From Pseudomonas rustica (GTDB lineage: Bacteria; Pseudomonadota; Gammaproteobacteria; Pseudomonadales; Pseudomonadaceae), in NCBI RefSeq assembly GCF_018336155.1, contig NZ_JAGYHF010000005.1, forward strand, positions 434,001 through 498,000: a stretch of 64,000 nucleotides of DNA, read 5' to 3'. The position numbers were made by a program, and so were the translations under genes. Below the pieces are notes generated by a model that saw only the letters and a list, made by a program, of their open reading frames with translations, was not told the DNA's origin and did no database searches. This document shows positions 35,763 through 45,522 of this stretch, one piece after another; position 1 is the first letter of the stretch, and each line of letters begins with the position of its first letter.

Positions 35763-36581
35763 ATGGAATGCAAGATTTCGTGTAAAGAAAGCAACGCACT
35801 GGTCAAGGCACGTATTGGCAAACGCCAGTCGCTGCCTGTGGAAGTTTTCCGTAGCGCCCGTGTGCAGGCGTTCGGCGCCGTGGATTCAAACAGCCCGACC
35901 AAGGATCTGGACGCTATCGTATTGGCCAATACCCTGGTGGGTTACGGTGACAATATCTCTCTGGAGAACATGGCGATCATCGAAAACATCATCAAGTTCT
36001 CCAAGCTTGAAGCCAACTTTGAAGTTCCTGGGAACGAGCCTGAAGCGTGGTACCGCGCCTTTGTACAATGCATGGAAGATGCCGGCTGCTTCGTGGCCGA
36101 CTCCGGTTATTCGGTATACAAGAAAAGCACCCAGCAACTGACCATGGATAATATTGTGGTTGATATTGTCAAGGCCGGCATCGCGGCAGCCAAAGCGGCC
36201 ATTCCGGGGGCAACAGTGCTCTCGGCAATTACCGACTCGACCCTGGATGCCTTGAAGAAAGAGCCGGAAGCTATCAATCTGCTGAACCGTGAAGTGACCA
36301 AGGATAAAGGTGTTCGGCTTGCGGTAATGCCGTGCGATCAACTAAAGAATGGAATTATCCTGACGTCGCTGTCGTCGATCGACAGTGTGGGCGGCGGGAA
36401 TGAAACTTCGCCGTTGTTTTTCAACTGGAAAACAACCAATCGCAGCATCTTTCGCGGCAGTGCCTACATTACTTTCAATCCGTTGCGTTATGCAGACTTG
36501 AAAGGCGATCTTGAAGAGTACCTGGGCGAGCACTTCAAGGCCGCACTGAGCAAACGCTTCCAGCGCCGTAAAACCAAGTAA
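35763..36581 (+). CDS. Unknown protein E of the toxin-linked family (set 2)
   Basis: 272 residues with AAGGAG 11 bases before the ATG. Homologous to protein B: the central core LTMDNIVVDIVKAGIAAAKAA, then DSTLDALKKEPEAINLLN, is closely shared, while the N-terminal ~100 residues differ more. The family motif reads W-x3-F-x7-G-C (AWYRAFVQCMEDAGCF). The C-terminal FFNWKTTNRSIF strand matches the F-x-W element of proteins A and D. The tail is basic (KRFQRRKTK). No signal peptide. Unknown function; gene F follows after a hairpin. Confidence 0.75.
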   Translation: MECKISCKESNALVKARIGKRQSLPVEVFRSARVQAFGAVDSNSPTKDLDAIVLANTLVGYGDNISLENMAIIENIIKFSKLEANFEVPGNEPEAWYRAFVQCMEDAGCFVADSGYSVYKKSTQQLTMDNIVVDIVKAGIAAAKAAIPGATVLSAITDSTLDALKKEPEAINLLNREVTKDKGVRLAVMPCDQLKNGIILTSLSSIDSVGGGNETSPLFFNWKTTNRSIFRGSAYITFNPLRYADLKGDLEEYLGEHFKAALSKRFQRRKTK

Positions 36582-36595
36582 TCCGTAGAGACAGG

Positions 36596-36617
36596 CTGCC
36601 GGCACTATCGCCGGCAG
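36596..36617 (+). terminator. Hairpin between genes E and F
   Basis: A perfect 8-bp stem CTGCCGGC/GCCGGCAG with a 6-base loop, 14 bases past the gene E stop and just before the gene F ribosome site (GGAG). It has no T-run, so it is more likely a processing or attenuation hairpin than a full terminator. It mirrors the hairpin between genes B and C. Confidence 0.6.
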
Positions 36618-36633
36618 TTATCGGAGCAAATAG

Positions 36634-37317
36634 ATGAACTACTCGGTTTATGTCAATGCGGGCGTGCTTCTGGTGGTATCCAGCGCCTTGCCGTCGACGA
36701 TCAAACAGGATGTGCTGGACACGTTGGCATTTGCCCGGCTGGCGGCTGACGAAGATGTGCCGCAGGGCGTGCAGGATTCACGGTGGTTCGACATCTACTC
36801 GGGGATCCTGTCGGCCTGTGGCTGGAGTTTTTTCGCCGAGCAGCAGACTGATCTAGCCCTTTTGGGGCCGGAGTCGACTATTTCAGGCCAGGACGAAATG
36901 CTCGAGTTGGCTGAAACCCATTTGCCTTCCGGGCAGGGGCTGTTGATCTCGGCGGCTTTGCGCAGGCTGGCGTCAGCCTCCAGCGATGCGGTGCTGATGC
37001 AAAGCCTCAAGTGTCATTGCTTGTCCGCAGAGGCCGGGAGCGTGCGGTTCAGGGCAATGGCCGGGGTGGTCGAGGCGGGTGGTTTTCTCGGCATGGTGTC
37101 CGTGTCATTCGACACGCAAAGCAAAATTGACCCGTGTTATTGGGAGAGTGGGGCTGCGCGGCACACGCCCGTCGGCAACGTCATTCGCCGTGGTTATTCG
37201 GCCCGTTTCAATCAGGCTTTATACGACGAATTCAGAGCCGACACGCGGGAGTGGCTGGCGGCTGAGTTACATCCACCCTCGATCGAGATCGGCCCGTTGT
37301 TCAGCGAAAAGCACTGA
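36634..37317 (+). CDS. Unknown protein F of the toxin-linked family (set 2)
   Basis: 227 residues. The family motif is exact at W51, Y55, G63, W64 (WFDIYSGILSACGW), nearly the same string as in protein A (WFEFYSGVLWSVGW). The N-terminal strand NAGVLLVVSSALP and the LDTLAFARLAADEDV helix align with protein C. The C-terminal half has a hydrophobic strand (GFLGMVSVSFD) and a final helix. No known domain and no signal peptide. It closes the toxin island; marC follows convergently after 35 bases. Confidence 0.74.
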   Translation: MNYSVYVNAGVLLVVSSALPSTIKQDVLDTLAFARLAADEDVPQGVQDSRWFDIYSGILSACGWSFFAEQQTDLALLGPESTISGQDEMLELAETHLPSGQGLLISAALRRLASASSDAVLMQSLKCHCLSAEAGSVRFRAMAGVVEAGGFLGMVSVSFDTQSKIDPCYWESGAARHTPVGNVIRRGYSARFNQALYDEFRADTREWLAAELHPPSIEIGPLFSEKH

Positions 37318-37352
37318 CCTGTCGCGTGACGACACACCTCGACGTTCGGGGC

Positions 37353-37949
37353 TTATGGCACCAGGTAGCCTTTGACCCCGGTGAAGATGATTTGCGCGGC
37401 CAGCGCACAGACAAACAGGCCCATCAAACGGCTGACGATCTGCAGACCCTGATCGCCGAGAATTCTCTCGATCCGGTTCGACAGGTACAGCACCACGCCG
37501 ACGGTGAAACTGGCCAGCACAATACTCAGAATTGCCGTGAGCTTGTCGTCCCAGTGCGGCTGGCTCACGCCCATCACCAGCAAGGCACCGATGGTGCCGG
37601 GGCCGACGGTGATCGGAATGGTCAGCGGCACGATTGTCACGTCTTGCTGGACATTATCGGCCTGCACCGCCGATTTACCCTGTGCCATGCCCAGTGCCGA
37701 GATAAACAGCACGCTGCCGGCGCCGATGCGGAACGCATCCACGGTAATGCCGAAGACATCGAAAATCACTCGCCCGAACAGGTACAGCAAGACGCTGGAA
37801 ATCAGCGTGGCGGCGGCGACTTTCCAGGCCAGGCGCCGTTGTTCCTTGCGCGAGTAGCCACGGGTCAGAGTAATGAAGCACGACAACACGAAGAACGGGC
37901 TGTAAAGCACCAGCATCTTCAGGTAAACGCTGAACAACACGTGGAGCAT
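37353..37949 (-). CDS. MarC family inner-membrane protein
   Basis: 198 residues with six predicted membrane helices. Family marks are YSPFFVLSCFITLTRGYSRKEQRRLA, GITVDAFRIGAGSVLFISALGM, and VPLTIPITVGPGTIGALLVMG. Members of this family (UPF0056) have no settled function; a role in multiple antibiotic resistance was proposed and later doubted. It reads away from retS with a short gap and marks the return to ordinary chromosomal genes. Confidence 0.9.
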   Translation of the reverse strand: MLHVLFSVYLKMLVLYSPFFVLSCFITLTRGYSRKEQRRLAWKVAAATLISSVLLYLFGRVIFDVFGITVDAFRIGAGSVLFISALGMAQGKSAVQADNVQQDVTIVPLTIPITVGPGTIGALLVMGVSQPHWDDKLTAILSIVLASFTVGVVLYLSNRIERILGDQGLQIVSRLMGLFVCALAAQIIFTGVKGYLVP

Positions 37950-37996
37950 GGCGCTGGCTCACTGGCGAGGGTAGTCGTGGGGGAGTCTAACAGGCG

Positions 37997-40774
37997 TTAC
38001 GACGGTTGGGTTGTGGCGCGATTCTGCTGATCACGCTCAGCCACCCAATGCTCGATCAACTCACGCAACTGCGACAACTCCACCGGTTTGGACATGTGCC
38101 CGTCCATGCCGGCCTGACGCGCGCGCTCTTTGTGTTCGGCAAGAATGTGCGCGGTCAGCGCGACGATTGGCGTGCGGATGCGCTGATTGCTGACTTCCCA
38201 GGCGCGTAACTGCTGGGTCGCTGAGAAGCCATCGAGAATCGGCATTTCGCAGTCCATCAACACCAGATCGTAACGCTGCGCTTTCATCGCTTGCAGGGCT
38301 TCTTCGCCGTTGCTGGCAGTGTCCGGTTGCAGGTTGAGTTTGCCGAGCATGCCGCGAATCACTTTGGTCGAAATCGTGTTGTCTTCGGCGACGAGGATGC
38401 GGAAATCGCTCGGCACTTTCGCCGCCGTGGCCGCGGTGACCACTTGCGGCTGGAACACCACCTGACCTTTGTTGCGCTGGTTGAGTTCGTCCGCCAGCGT
38501 GGTCTTGAGGGTGTAGCCGGCCACCGGTTTTGCCAGAATGCGTTTGATCCCCGAGTTGCGCGCGATGATCTTGCTCGGCGCGTTGCTGATGCCGGTGAGC
38601 ATGATCAGCAGAATGTCGTGATTGAGGCTCGGGTCTTCCTTGATCTTCGCCGCGAGCTGCATGCCGGTCATGCCGGGCATGTTCTGATCGAGCAAAACCA
38701 CATCGAAATAATCGCGCAGGTGCGCTTTGGTGCGCAGCAGGGCCAGCGCTTCCTTGCCCGACGGCACGGCGCTGACATTCAAGCCCCAGGCGCTGCATTG
38801 CTGCACCAGCACTTTGCGGCAGGTGTCGTTGTCGTCGACCACCAGTACGCGCGCGCCTTGCAGTGGACTGTCGAGATCGGAGGTCGGGTGTTCGAGACGA
38901 TCCGGATCCAGCGGCAAAGTCAGCCACAACGTGCTGCCCTGCGTGGCGCCGCTCTTGATGCCGAATTCACCCTGCATCAAACGAATCAGTTGCCGCGCGA
39001 TGACCAGCCCGAGATTGCCGCCCAGACGATTCGCCGAGAGGAAGTGTTTGCTGTGCAGTTCGGCGTGCATCAGCGCATCGCGTTCTTCCTGCTCCATCGG
39101 CGCGCCGCTGTCCTGCACGGCGATGCGCAGACGCGGTTTGGTGCTGCGCTCGTCGAGGGCGACGACGATCAGCACTTCGCCTTCTTCGGTTTTCTTCAGG
39201 GCGTTTTCCAGCAGGCTGAGCAAGGTCTGGCGCAGGCGCGTCGGATCGCCACTGATGACGCGCGGGACTTGCGGCTGGATGAAACTGATCAGTTCGACGT
39301 TCTGCTGTTCGGCCTTGGCGCGGTAGATGCTCAGGCAATCGTCGATCAACGCATTGAGATCGAACTGCACATCGTCCAGTTCGATCTGCCCCGACTCGAG
39401 TTTGGAGATGTCGAGAATCTCGTTGATCAACGTCAGCAGTTCGTTGCCGGCGCTGTGGATGGTCTGCACGTAGTCACGTTGCTTGACCGACAGCGGCGTG
39501 CCGAGCAGCAGTTCGGTCATGCCCAGTACACCGTTCATCGGTGTGCGGATTTCGTGGCTGATCTTGGCGAGGAATTCGGCTTTGGCGTTGATCTCGGCGT
39601 TGCTTGCGGCGAGGTCGCGGCTGACGCTGAAACGGCTTTCGGTGATGCTGCGCTGACGCTCGCCGAGGGCGATGCTCATCAACAGACCGCTGACGCAGAT
39701 GAACGCCATCAGCGTCATGATCAAGCCTTGCGGCGACACCAGTGTCAGCCCCAGCAGCGCCGGCAAAATAATCAGCGTGCCGATGTTGAACACCACCATG
39801 GCCGCCACGAACAGACGCGCCGGGCGATAACCTTTTTGCCAGTGATAAACGCCGACGAACAACATGCTCAGACCGGCGAGTGCCACCAATGCGTAGGTGA
39901 TGATGTTCAGCGGCAGTGTATTGACGAACAACAGCAGCAGGCTGCAGATGACAATGAACAGGATGTCGGCCATCAGCAGCTTGTTCAGCGGGTGCGGGCC
40001 GAGCGGGCCAAAGAAGCGATAAGCAAACATCAAACCGGCGGGTGCGGTCAGCAGCAGCGCCAGATAAGCGCCCGGTGTCTGGATCGCGTGCCAGTTCGGC
40101 AGCCAGGGCCCGAGCAGATTGAGCAGGAGCAACAGGCTCAGGCCCAGCAGACCTTCGCAAACCGCCAGCCACAAGCTGCTGCGTGAACGCGAATAGCTGT
40201 AACGCACCACGTTATGCAGCAGGAGCATGGCGAGGCAGCCGAACAGCAAACCGAAAATCAGCGAATGGTTTTGATTGGCCGCGCTCATCACGGCCGATTG
40301 CAGGGTGATGTGCGGACGCAATTGATGGTCGGAGACCATCCGCAAATAAACGTCGAGGGGTTTGTCGCTTTGCGGCAGGGCGAGCATGAAGTCGCTGCTG
40401 GGCAACGGTCGTTCGGCCTGCGGTTGCTCGGTGCCGGTGTTGCGTTGCTCGATCAACTGGTCGCCGTCGAGCACGTACAGATTGAGCTGCGAGAGGTCGG
40501 GGGCAAAGATGCGCAGCACTTGTTCGTGCTTGCCCGGCGCCAGTCTGAAGCGCAGCCACAGTGCGCCATCGGGCTCGGACGCGGTGAGGCGCTCAAGGTC
40601 GATGGGGCTGAATTGATTGGTGTAGCGAGCGGAGCGGATGTCGCTCAGTTGCAGATTGCCCTGATCGTCGAGCAATACCGACCAGCCACTGCCTTGTGCG
40701 GCCTGGGCCGGAAGCATGCAGAGCAAGGTCAGCATCGTGACGGTGAAGCTTATGGCAATCCTGAGCCAGCGCAC
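37997..40774 (-). CDS. retS: RetS-like hybrid sensor histidine kinase
   Basis: 925 residues. A signal peptide (MRWLRIAISFTVTMLTLLCM...AQA) leads to a periplasmic 7TMR-DISMED2 sensor, seven membrane helices (~175-375), a histidine kinase with H407 in HEIRTPMNG, and two receiver domains (VLVVDDND...VVLLDQNMPG...LAKPV and ILVAEDN...LVLMDCEMP...MSKPV). This is the RetS layout, and the neighbour purD is the same as at recalled PA4856. RetS inhibits GacS, so it lowers small RNA output and favours acute virulence over biofilm. The N-box (LLENALKKTEEG) is slightly unusual. It might influence toxin expression through Gac/Rsm; that is inference. Confidence 0.9.
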   Translation of the reverse strand: MRWLRIAISFTVTMLTLLCMLPAQAAQGSGWSVLLDDQGNLQLSDIRSARYTNQFSPIDLERLTASEPDGALWLRFRLAPGKHEQVLRIFAPDLSQLNLYVLDGDQLIEQRNTGTEQPQAERPLPSSDFMLALPQSDKPLDVYLRMVSDHQLRPHITLQSAVMSAANQNHSLIFGLLFGCLAMLLLHNVVRYSYSRSRSSLWLAVCEGLLGLSLLLLLNLLGPWLPNWHAIQTPGAYLALLLTAPAGLMFAYRFFGPLGPHPLNKLLMADILFIVICSLLLLFVNTLPLNIITYALVALAGLSMLFVGVYHWQKGYRPARLFVAAMVVFNIGTLIILPALLGLTLVSPQGLIMTLMAFICVSGLLMSIALGERQRSITESRFSVSRDLAASNAEINAKAEFLAKISHEIRTPMNGVLGMTELLLGTPLSVKQRDYVQTIHSAGNELLTLINEILDISKLESGQIELDDVQFDLNALIDDCLSIYRAKAEQQNVELISFIQPQVPRVISGDPTRLRQTLLSLLENALKKTEEGEVLIVVALDERSTKPRLRIAVQDSGAPMEQEERDALMHAELHSKHFLSANRLGGNLGLVIARQLIRLMQGEFGIKSGATQGSTLWLTLPLDPDRLEHPTSDLDSPLQGARVLVVDDNDTCRKVLVQQCSAWGLNVSAVPSGKEALALLRTKAHLRDYFDVVLLDQNMPGMTGMQLAAKIKEDPSLNHDILLIMLTGISNAPSKIIARNSGIKRILAKPVAGYTLKTTLADELNQRNKGQVVFQPQVVTAATAAKVPSDFRILVAEDNTISTKVIRGMLGKLNLQPDTASNGEEALQAMKAQRYDLVLMDCEMPILDGFSATQQLRAWEVSNQRIRTPIVALTAHILAEHKERARQAGMDGHMSKPVELSQLRELIEHWVAERDQQNRATTQPS

Positions 40775-40873
40775 GGCGAAATCCCTTCGTAGGTTGATGC
40801 CAGAATATAACGATGCGCCGCGGCGGAACAGCCCGGCGAGGAACGGTATCCCTCGCCGGACTTGATGAACAGC

Positions 40874-42169
40874 TTATTCCTGGGTTTCGCCACGTTCACG
40901 GGCAATGGCGCGGTAGCCAATGTCCTTGCGGTAGAAGCTGCCGTCCCAGTCGATGGCCGCTGCCAGCTTGTACGCTTGCTGCTGCGCTTCACCGACGCTT
41001 GCGCCCATCGCAGTGGCGCAGAGTACGCGACCACCGGCGGTAACAACCTGGCCATCCTTCAGCGCAGTACCGGCGTGGAAGACTTTGCCTTCCAGCTTCG
41101 CCGCTGCGTCGAGACCGTTGATCGCCGCGCCCTTGGCGTAGTCGCCCGGGTAGCCGCCAGCGGCCAGTACGATGCCGACGCTCGGGCGTGGATCCCACTG
41201 TGCTTCAACCTTGTCCAGCGCTTGCGCCAGAGCGGCTTCGACCAACAGCACCAGGCTCGATTGCAGACGCAGCATCACCGGTTGGGTTTCCGGGTCGCCG
41301 AAACGGCAGTTGAACTCGATGACTTTCGGGTTACCGGCCTTGTCGATCATCAGACCGGCATAAAGGAAACCGGTGTAGACGTTGCCTTCCTCAGCCATGC
41401 CGCGCACGGTCGGCCAGATCACCAGATCCATCACGCGCTTGTGCACGTCGGCGGTGACCACCGGGGCAGGGGAGTAAGCACCCATGCCGCCCGTGTTCGG
41501 GCCGCTGTCGCCGTCGCCCACACGTTTGTGATCCTGGCTGGTGGCCATCGGCAGCACGTTTTTGCCGTCGACCATGACGATGAACGACGCTTCTTCGCCG
41601 TCGAGGAACTCTTCGATCACCACGCGCGAACCGGCGTCACCGAAAGCGTTGCCAGCGAGCATGTCGCGCACGGCGTCTTCGGCTTCGGCCAGGGTCATGG
41701 CGACGATCACGCCTTTACCGGCGGCCAGGCCATCGGCCTTGATCACGATCGGTGCGCCTTTTTCACGCAGATAAGCCAGGGCCGGCTCGATCTCGGTGAA
41801 GTTCTGGTAATCGGCGGTCGGGATCTTGTGACGGGCGAGGAAATCCTTGGTGAAGGCTTTCGAGCCTTCCAGCTGTGCAGCGCCGGCAGTCGGGCCGAAG
41901 CAATCCAGACCACGCGAGCGGAACAGGTCAACGACGCCAGCCACCAGCGGCACTTCCGGGCCGACGATAGTCAGCGAAACGTTTTTCTCGGCGAAGTCGG
42001 CCAGTTGCTCAAGGGCCAGCACGTCGATGGCGACGTTCTCGCACTTGGCTTCAATGGCGGTGCCAGCGTTGCCCGGTGCAACAAAAACCTTCTGCACGCG
42101 CGGATCCTGAGCCACTTTCCAGGCCAGAGCGTGTTCACGGCCACCGCTGCCAATGATCAAAACATTCAT
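40874..42169 (-). CDS. purD: Phosphoribosylamine-glycine ligase
   Basis: Second step of purine synthesis: ATP-dependent joining of glycine to phosphoribosylamine. 431 residues, ATP-grasp fold. Marks: MNVLIIGSGGREHALAWK at the start, FVAPGNAGTA, IVIKADGLAAGKGVIVA, EEFLDGEEASFI and FNCRFGDPETQPVM. The gene follows purH on the same strand across a ~103-bp palindromic repeat. Confidence 0.97.
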   Translation of the reverse strand: MNVLIIGSGGREHALAWKVAQDPRVQKVFVAPGNAGTAIEAKCENVAIDVLALEQLADFAEKNVSLTIVGPEVPLVAGVVDLFRSRGLDCFGPTAGAAQLEGSKAFTKDFLARHKIPTADYQNFTEIEPALAYLREKGAPIVIKADGLAAGKGVIVAMTLAEAEDAVRDMLAGNAFGDAGSRVVIEEFLDGEEASFIVMVDGKNVLPMATSQDHKRVGDGDSGPNTGGMGAYSPAPVVTADVHKRVMDLVIWPTVRGMAEEGNVYTGFLYAGLMIDKAGNPKVIEFNCRFGDPETQPVMLRLQSSLVLLVEAALAQALDKVEAQWDPRPSVGIVLAAGGYPGDYAKGAAINGLDAAAKLEGKVFHAGTALKDGQVVTAGGRVLCATAMGASVGEAQQQAYKLAAAIDWDGSFYRKDIGYRAIARERGETQE

Positions 42170-42206
42170 TTCAAAAACCTCGGATGACGCTAATTCTGTG
42201 GGGGCT

Positions 42207-42309
42207 GATCGTTCCCACGCTCTGCGTGGGAATGCCTCTACGGACGCTCTGCGTCCAAGGGACGCGGAGCGTCCCGGGCTGCGTGCCCACGCAGAGCATG
42301 GGTACGATC
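42207..42309. repeat. ~103-bp long palindromic repeat, copy 3
   Basis: Outer arms GATCGTTCCCACGCTCTGCG and its near reverse complement (GGGTACGATC has one change), with inner inverted pairs GGACGCTCTGCGTCC and GGACGCGGAGCGTCC. It separates purH from purD, so all three copies of this family in the window lie inside operons. Confidence 0.9.
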
Positions 42310-42318
42310 AAGCAATAA

Positions 42319-43926
42319 TCAGTGACGGAAGTGGCGCATGCCGGTGAACACCATAGCGATGCCGGCTTCGTCAGCGGCGGCAATCACTTCAGCGTCACGC
42401 ATCGAGCCGCCCGGCTGGATCACCGCAGTGATACCGACCTTGGCCGCGTTATCCAGACCGTCGCGGAACGGGAAGAACGCGTCCGAGGCCATCACCGAAC
42501 CGGCGACTTGCAGACCAGCGTGCTCAGCCTTGATCGCAGCGATACGCGCCGAGTTTACGCGGCTCATCTGGCCCGCGCCGACACCGATGGTCTGACGGTT
42601 CTTGGCGTAGACGATGGCGTTGGACTTAACGTACTTGGCAACTTTCCAGGCGAAGATCAGGTCGTGGATTTCCTGCTCGGTCGGCGCACGTTTGGTCACG
42701 ACTTTCAGGTCATCGGCGCTGATCATGCCGATGTCGCGGCTCTGTACCAGCAGGCCGCCGTTGACGCGCTTGTAGTCCCACGCTGCAGCGCGTTCAGCCG
42801 ACCACTCGCCGCAGGCCAGCAGGCGCACGTTGGCTTTGGCCGCAACAATGGCGCGGGCTTCTTCGCTGACGCTTGGGGCGATGATCACTTCAACGAACTG
42901 ACGCTCGACGATCGCCTTGGCGGTCTCGGCATCCAGTTCACGGTTGAAGGCGATGATGCCGCCGAACGCCGACTCGGTGTCGGTGGCGTAGGCCAGTTCG
43001 TAGGCCTGACGGATGCCGCCTTCAGCGTCCGGGCTGACGGCCACGCCGCACGGGTTGGCGTGCTTGACGATGACGCAGGCGGGTTTGACGAAGCTCTTCA
43101 CGCATTCCAGCGCGGCGTCGGTGTCGGCCACGTTGTTGTACGAGAGTTCTTTGCCTTGCAGTTGGGTCGCGGTGGCGATGCCGACTTCGGCGGGTTTGGC
43201 TTCAACGTAGAACGCCGCGCTCTGGTGCGGGTTCTCGCCGTAGCGCATTTCCTGGGCCTTGATGAACTGGCTGTTGAAGGTGCGCGGGAATTCGCTGCGG
43301 CCTTCGGTGCTCAGGGTTTCAGCGGCCTGATTCACGGTGCCCATGTAGTTGGCGATCATGCCGTCGTAGGCAGCGGTGTGTTCGAAGGCTTTGAGCATCA
43401 GATCGAAGCGCTGAGCGTAGGTCAGGCCACCGGCCTTGAGGCCTTCCAGCACGCTGGCGTAATCGCTGGCATTCACCACGATCGCGACGTCTTTGTGGTT
43501 TTTCGCTGCCGAACGCACCATGGTCGGGCCGCCGATATCGATGTTTTCGATCGCGGTCGGCAGGTCGCAACCTGGCTTGTTGATGGTGGCTTCGAACGGG
43601 TAGAGGTTAACGGCAACCAGATCGATCGGCTTGATGCCGTGCTCGTTCATGATCGCGTCATCGATACCGCGACGACCGAGGATGCCGCCGTGGATTTTCG
43701 GGTGCAGGGTTTTCACCCGACCGTCCATCATCTCGGCGAAACCGGTGTAATCCGCGACTTCCACTGCGGCAACACCGTTGTCGCGCAGCAGCTTGAACGT
43801 TCCGCCGGTGGAGAGGATCTCGACGCCCAGAGCTTCAAGCTCCTTGGCGAATTCGAGGATCCCGGTCTTGTCGGAAACGCTGATCAAGGCGCGGCGGATC
43901 GGCAGGCGGGTAGTCTGGTCGGTCAT
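42319..43926 (-). CDS. purH: Bifunctional AICAR formyltransferase / IMP cyclohydrolase
   Basis: Last two steps of IMP synthesis. 535 residues from [23 protein letters not shown]; the frame open to 43947 adds seven residues. Residues 1-~200 are the MGS-like cyclohydrolase ([40 protein letters not shown]), the rest the formyltransferase (SLNPxxHPC-type [49 protein letters not shown]). Upstream is fis; downstream is purD. Confidence 0.97.
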   Translation of the reverse strand: MTDQTTRLPIRRALISVSDKTGILEFAKELEALGVEILSTGGTFKLLRDNGVAAVEVADYTGFAEMMDGRVKTLHPKIHGGILGRRGIDDAIMNEHGIKPIDLVAVNLYPFEATINKPGCDLPTAIENIDIGGPTMVRSAAKNHKDVAIVVNASDYASVLEGLKAGGLTYAQRFDLMLKAFEHTAAYDGMIANYMGTVNQAAETLSTEGRSEFPRTFNSQFIKAQEMRYGENPHQSAAFYVEAKPAEVGIATATQLQGKELSYNNVADTDAALECVKSFVKPACVIVKHANPCGVAVSPDAEGGIRQAYELAYATDTESAFGGIIAFNRELDAETAKAIVERQFVEVIIAPSVSEEARAIVAAKANVRLLACGEWSAERAAAWDYKRVNGGLLVQSRDIGMISADDLKVVTKRAPTEQEIHDLIFAWKVAKYVKSNAIVYAKNRQTIGVGAGQMSRVNSARIAAIKAEHAGLQVAGSVMASDAFFPFRDGLDNAAKVGITAVIQPGGSMRDAEVIAAADEAGIAMVFTGMRHFRH

Positions 43927-44009
43927 CTCAATTTCCATCAAAAGCAAAGGAAGTCAGCAAAAAAGGCGACCGTTTTTTACGCGGGCGCCTTTCTGGTTTG
44001 ATTGAATGC

Positions 44010-44330
44010 TTACAGCAGATCGTACTGCTTGAGTTTCTTGCGCAGCGTGCCTCGGTTGAGACCGAGCAGCTCGCTGGCCTTGGTCTGGTTGCCCTTGACG
44101 TAATTCATCACGCTTTCGAGCAGGGGCGCCTCGACTTCGGAGAGCACCAGGTTGTACACATCCGTGACGGACGCGCCCTCAAGGTGGGCGAAATAATTGT
44201 GCAGCGCCTTCTCGACACTCCCGCGAAGGGTCTGACCTTCTTCGCTCGGGGTATTGAGGTGCTGTTTCAAATTCACGTTGTCGCTCACGGGTGCTGTTCC
44301 ACTCACTAAAGTCTCGGTCATCATCGTCAT
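44010..44330 (-). CDS. fis: DNA-binding protein Fis
   Basis: Nucleoid-associated protein that bends DNA and activates rRNA and tRNA promoters. 106 residues from [11 protein letters not shown]. The C-terminal HTH ([31 protein letters not shown]) is almost invariant in the family. Its start codon overlaps the dusB stop (ATGA), the classic dusB-fis pairing. Confidence 0.97.
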   Translation of the reverse strand: MTMMTETLVSGTAPVSDNVNLKQHLNTPSEEGQTLRGSVEKALHNYFAHLEGASVTDVYNLVLSEVEAPLLESVMNYVKGNQTKASELLGLNRGTLRKKLKQYDLL

Positions 44331-45337
44331 GCGGCCACCCCTTCTTCGTCCCCTGTCAGGCTCTTGTAATGCTCGGCGAAGAACTCCCGAACATTGGCGC
44401 ATTGTGTTTCCGTACCATCCAAACGATTGAAGTGGGCGCGAAACTCCTTGGCGCCCGGCAAGGTTGCGAGATACCAGCCCACATGCTTGCGCGCAATGCG
44501 CACGCCCATCACATCCCCATAGAAAGCGTGAAGTGCGGCCAGATGCTCTAGCAGTATGTGTTCCACTTCGATCAACTGCGGCGCCGGCAATTTCTCGCCC
44601 GTGCGCAGGTAATGATCGATCTCGCGAAAAATCCATGGCCGCCCTTGGGCGGCGCGGCCTACCAACAGGCCATCGGCTCCGGTCGCGTCGAGCACGAAAC
44701 GGGCCTTCTCCGGCGAATCGATGTCGCCATTGGCAAACACCGGAATCGACACGGCCTTCTTGATCGCGGCAATCGTGTCGTATTCGGCTTCACCTTTGTA
44801 CAGATCGGCGCGAGTGCGGCCATGCACTGCCAGCGCGGTGATCCCGGCCTGCTCGGCGATCTTCGCCACGGTCAGACCGTTCTTGTTGTCGCGATCCCAA
44901 CCGGTGCGGATCTTCAGGGTGACCGGCACATCAACCGCAGCCACAACGGCCTGCAGGATCTCGGTCACCAGTGCTTCATCTTTCAACAACGCGGAACCGG
45001 CGGCCTTGTTGCAGACCTTCTTTGCCGGGCAACCCATGTTGATATCAATAATCTGTGCGCCCAGCTCAACGTTGGCCCGGGCGGCATCCGCAAGCATCTG
45101 CGCATCGCCACCGGCAATCTGTACCGAGCGTGGCTCGGGATCGCCTTCGTGGATCATGCGCATGCGCGACTTGCGGGTGTTCCACAAGCTCATGTCGCTG
45201 GTGACCATTTCCGAGACTACAAGCCCTGCGCCCAAACGCTTGCACAGCTGACGAAAGGGCTGATCGGTGACGCCCGCCATCGGGGCGAGAATCAAGCCGT
45301 TCTGCAATATGTATGGGCCGATGCGTACCGCCGACAT
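44327..45337 (-). CDS. dusB: tRNA-dihydrouridine synthase B
   Basis: FMN enzyme that reduces uridines in the D-loop of tRNA. 336 residues. Marks: [45 protein letters not shown] with the catalytic Cys of [15 protein letters not shown], and [20 protein letters not shown]. Translationally coupled to fis by overlap. The 185 bases upstream should hold the dusB-fis promoter. Confidence 0.97.
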   Translation of the reverse strand: MSAVRIGPYILQNGLILAPMAGVTDQPFRQLCKRLGAGLVVSEMVTSDMSLWNTRKSRMRMIHEGDPEPRSVQIAGGDAQMLADAARANVELGAQIIDINMGCPAKKVCNKAAGSALLKDEALVTEILQAVVAAVDVPVTLKIRTGWDRDNKNGLTVAKIAEQAGITALAVHGRTRADLYKGEAEYDTIAAIKKAVSIPVFANGDIDSPEKARFVLDATGADGLLVGRAAQGRPWIFREIDHYLRTGEKLPAPQLIEVEHILLEHLAALHAFYGDVMGVRIARKHVGWYLATLPGAKEFRAHFNRLDGTETQCANVREFFAEHYKSLTGDEEGVAA

Positions 45338-45522
45338 AGGACTTCCCTGAAGTGGGGCCGGATCATGAGAGTTCGAAAAAGGGTTGGCATGATACCCGCT
45401 CTCGATGACTGGATAAAGGCTGAATTGAACAAAATCTGAACAGTTATTCTGTTATTGCCAGCGGTTTGGTTGCGCGCCGCTCAGTCAGAAAACTGCCGTC
45501 AATCGAGAAACGGTGAAGCGAT

